56,221 nt of DNA from positions 1-56,221 of the forward strand of contig CACZUZ010000015.1 in NCBI GenBank assembly GCA_902784465.1, written 5' to 3'. This DNA comes from an uncultured Bacteroidota bacterium (GTDB lineage: Bacteria; Bacteroidota; Bacteroidia; Bacteroidales; P3). The position numbers and the translations under genes were made by a program. The notes beneath the pieces are model-generated. The model made no database searches, was not told where the DNA came from, and worked only from the letters and a program-made list of their open reading frames with translations. Each line of letters begins with the position of its first letter. Position 1 is the first letter of the stretch. Below are positions 33,040-42,078 of the stretch, one piece after another.

Positions 33040-33696
33040 ATGGAAAAAGAACAGATTAAACCCTTTATCGCAAGACGTGCAGCACAGGAGCTGCATGACG
33101 GCGATGTTGTCAATCTCGGCATCGGTCTGCCGACTCTGATTCCCAACTTTTTACCAGAAGGTGTCAATGTCATTCTTCAGTCGGAGAACGGCATGATTGG
33201 CATGGGCCCCACTCCCGAGACTGGCAAGGAGGACCCCTGGATGATTAATGCCGGCGGCGGCTACATCACCCATGTCCCTGGTGCTTCTACCTTCGACAGC
33301 GCAACATCGTTTGGCATCATCCGCGGCGGCCATGTCGACGTGTCGGTGCTCGGCGCAATGCAGGTCGACGAAGAGGGTGACCTCGCCAACTGGATGATCC
33401 CTGGCAAGAAGACCCCCGGTATGGGTGGTGCAATGGATCTCCTCGTTGGTGCCAAAAAGGTTATTCTCGCCATGGAGCATACCGCCAAGGGTAACCCCAA
33501 AATCTTGAAGAAATGCACGCTGCCCCTCACCGCTAAGGGTCAGGTGAACATGATTATCACCGAGATGGGTGTTATGGAAATCACCAAAGAGGGCATCGTG
33601 TTGACCGAAATCAATCCTGAATTTACCGTTGAGCAGGTTCAGGCCGCTACCGAGGCCAAGCTCATTATCTCTCCGAACCTGAAGAAGATGGAGTAA
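33040..33696 (+). CDS. atoA: 3-oxoacid CoA-transferase subunit B (AtoA/butyryl-CoA:acetoacetate type)
   Basis: 218 residues of CoA-transferase family I, beta subunit. The active-site motif SENGMIGMGP contains the glutamate that forms the glutamyl-CoA thioester; GGGYITHVPGASTFDSATSFGIIRGGHVD is characteristic. In lysine-fermenting bacteria the enzyme exchanges CoA between butyryl-CoA and acetoacetate and is encoded with kamDE. The alpha subunit normally beside it is missing from this window. The stop codon overlaps the next start (TAATG). Confidence 0.92.
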   Translation: MEKEQIKPFIARRAAQELHDGDVVNLGIGLPTLIPNFLPEGVNVILQSENGMIGMGPTPETGKEDPWMINAGGGYITHVPGASTFDSATSFGIIRGGHVDVSVLGAMQVDEEGDLANWMIPGKKTPGMGGAMDLLVGAKKVILAMEHTAKGNPKILKKCTLPLTAKGQVNMIITEMGVMEITKEGIVLTEINPEFTVEQVQAATEAKLIISPNLKKME

Positions 33697-34376
33697 TGAA
33701 AAAATTCTTTTTTTCACTATTATTGCTGGTTGGATTATCAGCCAGAGCTGCTGTGGTGCCGGTGACTGAGCCGGCACCAGCGCAGCAACCAGGGTTCATG
33801 GCTCCTGCCAGAACCATGGACCATATCGAGTTTAAGTACTACGGCTTCTATTGTGTCGTGGACTATACCAATATGTTCTGTTTCACCCATTTCTCGGGCC
33901 AGTACATGGAACCCAACACAGGACAGATAATCGGTTTCCACGACAACTATCACCTGAATGGTGTGACCGCTGTCGCCGGATGGCAGTGGCGCAAGGAGAC
34001 AGCTTTGGGACTGGGTTTCTCCTATCTGAACGATCCGATGAAGTCGTTCTCGCAGATTCCCGTCTTCCTGGAGTTCCGTAGCCATTTTTTGCGTAGCCGT
34101 ATCACTCCCTTCACTTCGTTACAGTTGGGATATACTATTCCCTTTGGATCGAAGAACCTTGCCGAGGAGTACACCAGAATTGACAGGGGTGGCATAATGT
34201 TTGCCTTCAACATCGGTGGCCGCTTCGCCATCAGGCCTAAGTTCGGCATCAACATCTATGTGGGGTACCAACTGGTAAATCTTGACAGCGTGGAGCGTGG
34301 TTTCGGTGGTGTCGCCAGCACACGCATGTCGGAATTGTATGATAATATCCGTTTCGGATTGGGTGTCAACTTTTAG
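33696..34376 (+). CDS. Outer-membrane beta-barrel protein in the lysine operon
   Basis: 226 residues with signal peptide (MKKFFFSLLLLVGLSARA), a Pro/Ala-rich stretch, then amphipathic strands (GVTAVAGWQWRKETALGLGFSYL; SRITPFTSLQLGYTIPFG; GINIYVGYQLVNL) ending FGLGVNF with terminal Phe. ATG shares its first base with the CoA-transferase stop, so translation is coupled. Could be a small porin or a PorT-like scaffold; substrate unknown. The coupling suggests a function alongside lysine fermentation, such as uptake. Confidence 0.78.
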   Translation: MKKFFFSLLLLVGLSARAAVVPVTEPAPAQQPGFMAPARTMDHIEFKYYGFYCVVDYTNMFCFTHFSGQYMEPNTGQIIGFHDNYHLNGVTAVAGWQWRKETALGLGFSYLNDPMKSFSQIPVFLEFRSHFLRSRITPFTSLQLGYTIPFGSKNLAEEYTRIDRGGIMFAFNIGGRFAIRPKFGINIYVGYQLVNLDSVERGFGGVASTRMSELYDNIRFGLGVNF

Positions 34377-34399
34377 TCGACGCTTCGCGGTTCACTCCC

Positions 34400-34468
34400 C
34401 CAGTTGGATAGCAACACCTTCCTCCCCATTCCTAATTCCAAATTCCTAATTCCAAATTCACAAGACTT
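34400..34468. repeat. TCCTAATTCCAAAT word-repeat spacer
   Basis: Two to three copies of CCTAATTCCAAATT (about 34433-34462) sit just upstream of the TTG start of the GH2 gene. Confidence 0.6.
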
Positions 34469-37400
34469 TTGTACAAGAGATTTCTAACTACCGTCGTGGC
34501 GTTGGCTCTTCTGTTTGGCGCCAATGCTCAATCCCGAAAGGGAAATGATGCAGCTCCCGTCGTCAACGAATGGGACGATGCGGAGATTTTTGAGCAGCAC
34601 AAGCTCTATCCGCGTGGCAACGTGGTACCTTACGGCAATGAGAATGCCATAGAGAAAAACCGCTACGATGAATCGCCATACTACATCAGTCTCCGCGGTG
34701 ACTGGCGGATGAAGCTGAGCTCCAGCTTCTCAAGCCGTCCGACCGACATCGAGCAGAAAGGCTTCTCTGCCGAGGGATGGCCCCAGGTGACTATACCTGA
34801 CGGTGCATGGCACGAGAGAGGCAAGGGTGTCTTGTCCAAGAAAGTTACCAAGCCCAGCGACGTGGGTGAGCAGGGTAACTACGTGGCAACATACTATCGT
34901 GACCTCAATGTGCCTAAATCATGGAAAGAATATAAAGCATACCTTAATATACAGGCGCGGTCGGCATTTTATGTGTGGGTGAACCACGAATATGTGGGAT
35001 ACAGCGAGGATTCGCGCGACATGAGCGAGTTTGAACTCACAAAACACCTCAAGCCAGGCAAGCCCAACCATATTGTGGTCCAGGTGATAGGGACCACGGA
35101 TGGCAACCTGCTGGAGTCGCAGTATGCCCGGTCGTTGAACGGCATCACCGCTGAGCCCTACATCATTCTGAAACCACACGTCAACATAATGGACTACAAC
35201 ATTATAGCCGACTATAGTGCCAGTTCCAAGATGGGTTCATTGGCGGTCAATATCGACGTCTTCAACGAGATGAAGAAAGGGCAGTACTATGTAGAGATGG
35301 AAGTTTGGGATCCACAGGGACATCAAGTCGAGAAGATGGGTCGCTGGACAGTCTTCGACAAGAAGAACGAGTTGACAATGAAGATGGAACGCTCTATTGC
35401 AGGCGTGATGCCCTGGAATGCCGAGACCCCACACATGTATACTCTTGTGTTGCGTTTGCGCGACCAGAAGATGAATCTCGTCGAGACTGTCGGATGCCGC
35501 TTTGCATTCCGCACGGTGACTCTTAAAGATGGCTTGCTTACCGTCAATGGTATGCCTGTCACAATAAACGGCGTCGACTATGCTTTCTACGACTACGAGA
35601 CCCACAGCCTTCCCACCAAAGAGAAGGTGAGCGAGGATTTGAAGCTGATGAAACGCCACAACATCAATGCGGTACGTGTGTCGTATTATTCTCCCGCAGC
35701 CCCCTATTTCTATGAGCTCTGCGACGAGTATGGACTTTATGTGGTGACCGATGCCAACCTGCAGCCCTTGTCGACAACAGCAAAGGCTGTAGCCACCGAC
35801 AAGACCTACATCAACATGTTCGTCTCGAGGATGCAGAACATGTACGAGCGTCTGAAGAACCATCCTTCGATAATAGCATGGTCGCTGGGTAACACCCAAG
35901 ACAACGGCATTTGCATGGAGAATGCCTACCGTGCCATCAAGCAGAAAGACAAGAGCCGTATAGTGATTTACCCTGGTGCCGGCTATTCCGACAACAGCGA
36001 GGTTGTAACACCTTTGTTTATAGAGTATGACGACTTGAAACTATATGCCGCCAAGCCGCAGACTCGCCCCATGATAATGGCCGCTTTCGGTTCGTCGAAG
36101 GGCAATTCCTACGGCAATATGGAGCCGTTGTGGAAACTGGTGCGCGACAACAGGTCGTTGCAGGGCGGCTTCGCATGTCATTGGAATGCTGTTGAGTATT
36201 TCGACCCCATTGAAGGAAACGACCTCCACACCGAAGGTCTGCTGAGTGTCGACCGCAAGCCGTCGCCCATGCTTGCCGAGCTCCGCAACATCTACCGTCC
36301 CTTTGACGTCAAGCTTGTCAACATTAGTCCTGATGCCGCAGAATTCAATGTTACCAACTACCTGTCGTTCCTCACCCTGAACGACTATATATTGGAATAC
36401 AATATATATAGTAATCTAAAAACCCGCATTATCGAAGGCGAGGTCTCGGTAGCCCTAAATCCAGGGGAGTCGAAGAATTTCAAGCTCAAGATTCCCGGTT
36501 TGACCTTATATGCCGGTGAGGAGCTTTTTATACGCTTTACCATCAAGCAGCGTACCAACAGCGATGTGGTGCCACGAGGCACGGAATTGGGCGTGGTGGA
36601 GTTCCCGCTTCCTATGAAAGGTGTCCGCAAGGAGCAGTTGGCAGATTATGACCGCGAGGAGTTGCTCATAAACCGTTCCAGGACCGGATCGGATGACGTA
36701 GATGTGAACCTTAAACCAGAAGATGGAGGCACCTTGAGAGTATTCAACGACAATATTGACCTTGTCTACGACCTCGACCATGCCGACTTCCAGAGCTATA
36801 CGTTCCACGACAAGCAGATGCTTGTCTCGTCGCCGAGAATCAACTTCTGGCGTGCTGCCACCGATAACGACCGTGTCGACAAGAACGGACTGAAGATGTG
36901 GCAGGGTCTAAACCCCTCTGGTTTGACACGTACAGTCATCGCAACCAATTATCGCCGTGTTGACAACAACAGCGTCTGCATCGATGCTATGCTGCGTTAT
37001 ATGGACCGCAACGGCGCGGTACTCTTCGACGTGAAGCAGTCTATCTCGGTACTCTTCACAGGCGATGTCATCATCGACAACGAGATTGTTGCCAGCGAGC
37101 AGGTGAAGAGTCTCCCCAAGGTGGGCCTGCAGATGTGCGTGCCCAAGGGGATGGACAGTGTACGCTGGTTTGGCCTTGACAAGGAGAGCTATATCGACCG
37201 CCGCCAGTCGGGGGTGGCAGGAACCTATAAACGCCATGCCTCCGCATTGTTCCATCGCTATGAACGTCCGCAGGAGGCTGGCAACAGAACCGGAGTACGC
37301 TGGCTCTCTGTCGAGGACAACAGTGTAGGATTCTTTGTCGACATGCTCGACTCGAATTTCAACTTCAGCATCTACCCGTTCACCGATGTGGATCTCTCCG

Positions 37401-38356
37401 AGAATGAGACATATACCTCCGTCAAGGAGCGCGATTTCTGGACGCTGAATGTCGACTACCGTCAGGCAGCCATCGGGAGCGCCTTGGCCGGACAGGAGGT
37501 CTCTGACGACCATTTGGTCAACGCACGCAGATACCATTTCAAGGTGCATCTGAGAGCCTACGACCTCAACGACTACAACCCATACGATTTCTGTAGGGTA
37601 GAGTACCCGCAGATAGTGTCGAGCGTGTTGCCTATGCCTGTTATCAGCAAGGACCGTGACCGCTTCGACCAGCCCATGACTATATCGATGAGTACGGATG
37701 TCCCCAAGGCGGAGATTCGCTACACCACCGACGGCTCCATGCCCAACGAGAAGTCTGAACTCTACAAGAAGCCCTTCGTCATCAGCAACTCCACCTACGT
37801 AAAGGCCAAGACCTACCTAAAGGGCGCTACACCGTCGTTCACCACCATCAAGCGTTTCAACTTCGACTACATCATTAACGCCACATACGCCAACAAACCC
37901 AATACGCCTTACAACTACAACCCCGAATCGATACTCTTCGACGGCGAGACGGGCGATATCAGCGAGTTGTCGCATGGCTGGCTTGGCTTCTCAGGCAACA
38001 ACCTTGACGTTGTCCTGGAACTGAGCAAAGCCATCGAGCTGCAGCAGGTGGTGGTAAGCTTTGCACATGTGCCTGATGCATGGGCTTTTGCTCCTACGGG
38101 AGTGCAGGTCTTTGTGTCGGGAGATGGTGAAAACTACTCGCCAGCCATCAATGCCAAGTTGAAATATGCCTCTGAGGAGCAGTCTATGAACAGTCCGCAG
38201 AAAGTCAAGGTAATCGTTGAGGTGAACCAGAACAATGTGAAGTATGTACGTCTCGTTGCCAAGAACATGGGACGCATACCTTCATGGCACAAAGCCCGCG
38301 GTCTGCGACCCTGGATTATGGTTGACGAGATTGAGCTGGATGAGGCAATTAGGTAA
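34469..38356 (+). CDS. Secreted LacZ-type GH2 protein lacking both catalytic glutamates
   Basis: 1295 residues from a TTG start that opens a signal peptide (MYKRFLTTVVALALLFGANAQ). Order: jelly-roll sugar-binding domain (about 60-230), Ig-like domain (235-345), TIM barrel (350-610), second Ig, beta-galactosidase small-chain domain (about 755-1030, SPRINFWRAATDND), chitobiase C-terminal-type domain (about 1070-1125) and an F5/8-type C domain (about 1150-1290). LacZ acid/base motif WSLGNE reads WSLGNT (Thr476) and the nucleophile motif LCEYAHAMGNS reads MAAFGSSKGNS (Ala539). The metal/His motif DEANIETHG reads TDANLQPLS. It is likely a carbohydrate-binding pseudoenzyme. Confidence 0.85.
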   Translation: MYKRFLTTVVALALLFGANAQSRKGNDAAPVVNEWDDAEIFEQHKLYPRGNVVPYGNENAIEKNRYDESPYYISLRGDWRMKLSSSFSSRPTDIEQKGFSAEGWPQVTIPDGAWHERGKGVLSKKVTKPSDVGEQGNYVATYYRDLNVPKSWKEYKAYLNIQARSAFYVWVNHEYVGYSEDSRDMSEFELTKHLKPGKPNHIVVQVIGTTDGNLLESQYARSLNGITAEPYIILKPHVNIMDYNIIADYSASSKMGSLAVNIDVFNEMKKGQYYVEMEVWDPQGHQVEKMGRWTVFDKKNELTMKMERSIAGVMPWNAETPHMYTLVLRLRDQKMNLVETVGCRFAFRTVTLKDGLLTVNGMPVTINGVDYAFYDYETHSLPTKEKVSEDLKLMKRHNINAVRVSYYSPAAPYFYELCDEYGLYVVTDANLQPLSTTAKAVATDKTYINMFVSRMQNMYERLKNHPSIIAWSLGNTQDNGICMENAYRAIKQKDKSRIVIYPGAGYSDNSEVVTPLFIEYDDLKLYAAKPQTRPMIMAAFGSSKGNSYGNMEPLWKLVRDNRSLQGGFACHWNAVEYFDPIEGNDLHTEGLLSVDRKPSPMLAELRNIYRPFDVKLVNISPDAAEFNVTNYLSFLTLNDYILEYNIYSNLKTRIIEGEVSVALNPGESKNFKLKIPGLTLYAGEELFIRFTIKQRTNSDVVPRGTELGVVEFPLPMKGVRKEQLADYDREELLINRSRTGSDDVDVNLKPEDGGTLRVFNDNIDLVYDLDHADFQSYTFHDKQMLVSSPRINFWRAATDNDRVDKNGLKMWQGLNPSGLTRTVIATNYRRVDNNSVCIDAMLRYMDRNGAVLFDVKQSISVLFTGDVIIDNEIVASEQVKSLPKVGLQMCVPKGMDSVRWFGLDKESYIDRRQSGVAGTYKRHASALFHRYERPQEAGNRTGVRWLSVEDNSVGFFVDMLDSNFNFSIYPFTDVDLSENETYTSVKERDFWTLNVDYRQAAIGSALAGQEVSDDHLVNARRYHFKVHLRAYDLNDYNPYDFCRVEYPQIVSSVLPMPVISKDRDRFDQPMTISMSTDVPKAEIRYTTDGSMPNEKSELYKKPFVISNSTYVKAKTYLKGATPSFTTIKRFNFDYIINATYANKPNTPYNYNPESILFDGETGDISELSHGWLGFSGNNLDVVLELSKAIELQQVVVSFAHVPDAWAFAPTGVQVFVSGDGENYSPAINAKLKYASEEQSMNSPQKVKVIVEVNQNNVKYVRLVAKNMGRIPSWHKARGLRPWIMVDEIELDEAIR

Positions 38357-38401
38357 TCGTTACAATTCACAATTAACCATTGACCATTCACATTCCTAAG
38401 A

Positions 38402-39427
38402 ATGAAACATTTCAAGTCATATCTTCTCATTCTAGCAGCTTGCATCCTTTTCACCTCTTGCGAGGTGGAGTTTTCACCCAATGACAGCTGGCGAGAAATC
38501 CCCGTGGTCTACTGCCTTCTGGACCAGGATGAGGACACCACATACGTGCGTCTGCAGCGTTGCTTCTTGGCAGAGGGCAACCAGCAAGACTATTTTTCGG
38601 TGCGCGACTCAATCTACTACCCTCAAGGGTCGATGAAGGTTTTCATCGAAGAGTGGGCTAACAGTGGCAGTGGACTGGCTATCAAGAAGGTCTACGATTT
38701 CGACTATATGGAGAGCGACAACAAAGAGGATGGCGAATTCTATAATGGATCTGTGCCGCTGTATGTGTGTCGCACTGCAGGTATGCTCGACACCAACAGC
38801 CTGTATCGTCTCCGTGTCGTCAAGACTGCAACGGGCGACACTATTGTTAGGGCTGAGACCCGCCTGATCTACGGGGAAACGAAGCTGAATACACCCAACA
38901 ACAACACGTTTTTCCAGTTCAGCGGAAGCTCCAAGGACTGTAGAATAGAATGGACTACGATGCGTCAGGCTCGCCAGTATCAACCTATAGTGCGTTTCCG
39001 TTACCGCGATTTTGTGGTCAATTTCGACCATACACCGATAGACACGACAATTACCTATCATCACATCGACATACCTGGCAACACTGTCAACAGCAACCTG
39101 GATGAGAGGTCGTTGTTTACATCCATGGATATGAATTATTTCCTTTCTACCGTCAGGAACAATATCTCGGATGTTACGACACCCAAAAACATCATCGATA
39201 CCGTCGACATCTTCATTGTAAGTTGTACTGAGTCGTTGAATGCCTATCTCTATGCCAATCATCCGGCAGGTGGCATCAACCAGGAGCCCTTCGAGTATAC
39301 CAACATAGAGGGAGGTCTTGGGATTTTCGCGGCACGCCGCCGGCATGTCAGTTTCAAGATTAACACACCCAACTCGGCTTTAAGTCTCTATGTCAAGTCG
39401 CTAAAGGAATTGGGAGTTGGATTTTGA
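38402..39427 (+). CDS. DUF4249 outer-membrane lipoprotein
   Basis: 341 residues. Lipoprotein signal peptide with lipobox LFTSC (Cys about residue 20). The body starts IPVVYCLLDQDEDTTYVRLQRCFLA, the DUF4249 opening pattern, and continues with beta-rich segments. DUF4249 proteins usually accompany a TonB-dependent receptor; none is adjacent. It lies 45 bp after the GH2 gene in the same direction, across a TTCACAATTAACCATT word tract, so the pair may act together at the cell surface. Confidence 0.8.
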   Translation: MKHFKSYLLILAACILFTSCEVEFSPNDSWREIPVVYCLLDQDEDTTYVRLQRCFLAEGNQQDYFSVRDSIYYPQGSMKVFIEEWANSGSGLAIKKVYDFDYMESDNKEDGEFYNGSVPLYVCRTAGMLDTNSLYRLRVVKTATGDTIVRAETRLIYGETKLNTPNNNTFFQFSGSSKDCRIEWTTMRQARQYQPIVRFRYRDFVVNFDHTPIDTTITYHHIDIPGNTVNSNLDERSLFTSMDMNYFLSTVRNNISDVTTPKNIIDTVDIFIVSCTESLNAYLYANHPAGGINQEPFEYTNIEGGLGIFAARRRHVSFKINTPNSALSLYVKSLKELGVGF

Positions 39428-39451
39428 TGGTTGAAAGCTTTATATACATTT

Positions 39452-39482
39452 CTTGTAATTTAAAAAAAATTGTGTAATTTTG
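39452..39482 (+). promoter_or_regulatory. Promoter of trigger factor
   Basis: CTTG at 39452-39455 and TAATTTTG at 39475-39482 separated by 19 nt, one mismatch from the -33 consensus and a perfect -7 box. The leader to the tig ATG is about 48 nt, all A/T-rich. Confidence 0.7.
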
Positions 39483-39536
39483 CATTTTCTTAATAGAATA
39501 TTATAAAATTAAAAATCAATAAATTAAAGCATTAAA

Positions 39537-40892
39537 ATGAATATCACAAGAGAAAATTTGAGTGAACTGGACCTCCTTATCAAGGTCGAAATCGTAGAGA
39601 GTGACTATGCCGAAGAGGTGAAAAAGCAGCTCAAGAACTACAAAAACAAGGCATCTGTACCTGGTTTCCGCAAGGGTATGGCTCCTATGGGACTGATAGA
39701 ACGTATGTACAAGGGCGCAATTGTCGCCGACTCGGTTCAGAATTTGCTTGCCTCATCGCTGTATAAATACCTTGATGATGAGAAACTTGACATCATCGGC
39801 AGCCCCCTCAGCAATGATGAGAAAACCGGCACAGTCGATTTCGAGAACAGCAAGGACTTTACATTCTATTTTGATGCAGCCCTGATGCCCAAGGTTGATT
39901 TGGCATGGGACAAGGTGGATGCCAAATTATTCCAGATCAAGGTCAACCCCAAAGATATTGACAAGCGTGTTGATGACATCGCCAAGCGTTTCGGCAAATT
40001 CGAGACTCCCGAGACCGTTGGTGAGAACGACTATGTGTACGGCAAAGTCGAGGAACTCGACAAGGATGGCAACGTGAAGGAGGGTGGCGTAAGCACTTTC
40101 GCATCATTCCAGCTCGAAAGCCTCAAGAACCATGATGAGATTTTCCCCCTCTTTGAAGGGAAAAAGGCCGAAGACAAGATTGTCTTCAATGCTGCAAAGG
40201 CTTTCACTGCTAGCGACATAGAGATTAATTTCCGTATGGATGCTGCCGCTGCCAAGAAATTCAAGTCGGATGTTCAGTTCACCATCAGTGGTATTTCGCG
40301 TACTACTCCCCACGAGGTCAATGATGAACTCTTCAAGAAGGTGTTCCCCAAAGAGGAGGTCAAAGATCTCGCTGCTTTCCGCAAGCTGGTAGGCAAGGAC
40401 ATTGAGAAGCAGTACAACGAGCAGTGTGAGATATTCTATGTCAACGAGGTTCATAAACAGCTCTTGGACAATTTCACCAATGAGATGCCTGAAGCTTTCC
40501 TCAAACGCTGGATCCTCAGCCGTGGAGACAAGGATGTCACCGCTGAAAGTATCGAGGAGCAGTGGGCCGACAAGTATGTCCCCTCGTTGAAGTGGGAGAT
40601 GGTAGACTCGGCTCTCAACAAAATAAAGGTGCTCGAACCTACTCACAAGGAGATTATTGACTATATCAAGGGCATACTCCGCGATGGCGACACTCTCCAT
40701 GAGGGCGAAGACGAGAAAGCACAGGATGCACGTCTCGAGCAGGCAGCCCAATCGATTGCCAAGGAGCGTCAGAATGTTCAGAACATCATCGACCGTCTCT
40801 ACTCCCACAACTCTTTCCTGCTTTACTCTGAACAGCTCAAGCCCGAGGCTGAGAAGATCACTATTAAAGAGTTTGGCGAGAAAATAAAGTAA
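39537..40892 (+). CDS. tig: Trigger factor, ribosome-associated chaperone
   Basis: 451 residues. The ribosome-docking signature VPGFRKGMAPMGLI near residue 40 corresponds to GFRKGKVP of E. coli. The central peptidyl-prolyl isomerase region (about 150-245) is strongly diverged, as usual in Bacteroidota, and the C-terminal chaperone arms are helix-rich (KERQNVQNIIDRLYSHNSFL). Binds nascent chains at the ribosomal exit tunnel. Own promoter upstream; a barrel gene follows after 3 nt. Confidence 0.93.
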   Translation: MNITRENLSELDLLIKVEIVESDYAEEVKKQLKNYKNKASVPGFRKGMAPMGLIERMYKGAIVADSVQNLLASSLYKYLDDEKLDIIGSPLSNDEKTGTVDFENSKDFTFYFDAALMPKVDLAWDKVDAKLFQIKVNPKDIDKRVDDIAKRFGKFETPETVGENDYVYGKVEELDKDGNVKEGGVSTFASFQLESLKNHDEIFPLFEGKKAEDKIVFNAAKAFTASDIEINFRMDAAAAKKFKSDVQFTISGISRTTPHEVNDELFKKVFPKEEVKDLAAFRKLVGKDIEKQYNEQCEIFYVNEVHKQLLDNFTNEMPEAFLKRWILSRGDKDVTAESIEEQWADKYVPSLKWEMVDSALNKIKVLEPTHKEIIDYIKGILRDGDTLHEGEDEKAQDARLEQAAQSIAKERQNVQNIIDRLYSHNSFLLYSEQLKPEAEKITIKEFGEKIK

Positions 40893-40895
40893 ACA

Positions 40896-42002
40896 TTGAG
40901 AAAGACGCTGATATTGACTTCACTATTCATTGCGCTCTTCCTGCAACAGGGGAGAGCGCAATTTGGTGGTATTTTCGAAAATACCTACTTTTTAGTGAAG
41001 GCCGGTCCCAACTACTATCTCAACGATGCTAATGGAACGTTTGGAGGCGGTGTAGACATAGGTTACGGCAAGTGGCTGATAAACACTATGTCGCTCAGGG
41101 GATTCCTGTCAGCAGAGTACGCCAATAGAGGCTATAAGTCCGAGATGATTTTCTACGGACGTGCCGATGCCGTTTTTGACTTTTATACATCGATAAAAGG
41201 CCGCAACACGAGCGATTTCCGCAGCTATCTTTACTTGGGCATAGGCGTGGTACATACCATGTCGAATGACAACGATTTCAGTGGTACCATAGGAATAGGC
41301 GGCGACTGGAAGATGAACTCAAACTGGCGTCTTGTCAGCGAGTTGGAGATGAGGATCCATCCCTCAGATTTCGACGATAACAAGAGGAGTTCATTCATGC
41401 CTGCCCTTTCGTTGGGTTTGGAACGAGACATCAACAATAACCCTACCAGAAGCCGTTCGCGCGATGAGACTAGGCGGTTCGGTAACGATTGGTTTTTCCT
41501 AATTGGTCTTGGCTTGAATGCCATGAACTATAAGGGTATAGGTTCTTTCCAGGATAGGGAGAAGCTTTTTACGCCCATTTTCGAGTTTGGAATCGGCAAG
41601 ACAATCACAAAGTATTGGTCTGGACGATTAATAGCATCTGGCCTTTATGGAAAGAGTCACGTAGAACTCTTTTCCTACTACAACGTCTGCGGCGACATGT
41701 TATTCGATTTTATGGGGCTGTTTGTTCCTAATCCGAAGAACACTCTTTTCGATGTAAAACCATACGCAGGAGCCTGCATCGTGGCACGATTGGATAACCA
41801 GTCCAATTTCCTCTTCAGCACTGATTTGGGATTGCTGTTATTGTGCAGACCTCTCCCGAAGAACGAGTTTTTCATTGACGCGCGTTATATACTTACGCCT
41901 CCGCGTTTTGCGCATGTTCCGATACGACAGAACAAGTTCTCTGTTGGACTTGCAACCCTGATGGTTGGCTACAGTTACACTTTCACCCACAGCAGCTTCT
42001 GA
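40896..42002 (+). CDS. Outer-membrane beta-barrel protein
   Basis: 368 residues from a TTG start, chosen because it opens a signal peptide (MRKTLILTSLFIALFLQQGRAQ) 3 nt after tig. Many amphipathic strands (YLYLGIGVVHTMSNDNDFSGTIGIGGDWKM cut in two by loops; IFEFGIGKTITKYWSGRLIASGLYG) and a terminal Phe (THSSF) mark an outer-membrane barrel. No family name recognised. Likely cotranscribed with trigger factor. Confidence 0.78.
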   Translation: MRKTLILTSLFIALFLQQGRAQFGGIFENTYFLVKAGPNYYLNDANGTFGGGVDIGYGKWLINTMSLRGFLSAEYANRGYKSEMIFYGRADAVFDFYTSIKGRNTSDFRSYLYLGIGVVHTMSNDNDFSGTIGIGGDWKMNSNWRLVSELEMRIHPSDFDDNKRSSFMPALSLGLERDINNNPTRSRSRDETRRFGNDWFFLIGLGLNAMNYKGIGSFQDREKLFTPIFEFGIGKTITKYWSGRLIASGLYGKSHVELFSYYNVCGDMLFDFMGLFVPNPKNTLFDVKPYAGACIVARLDNQSNFLFSTDLGLLLLCRPLPKNEFFIDARYILTPPRFAHVPIRQNKFSVGLATLMVGYSYTFTHSSF

Positions 42003-42078
42003 CCACAGATTACACGGTATTTTTTTTGCTCACACTGATTTCACCTATTACACGGATTAATTAAACTTTCTGAGGGAA
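42003..42078. repeat. CACAGATTACACGG word-repeat spacer
   Basis: Copies of GATTACACGG and TGATTTCACC words occupy 42004-42058. The same family (CACAGATTTCACAGATTACA) fills the spacer at 44695-44748. Confidence 0.7.
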
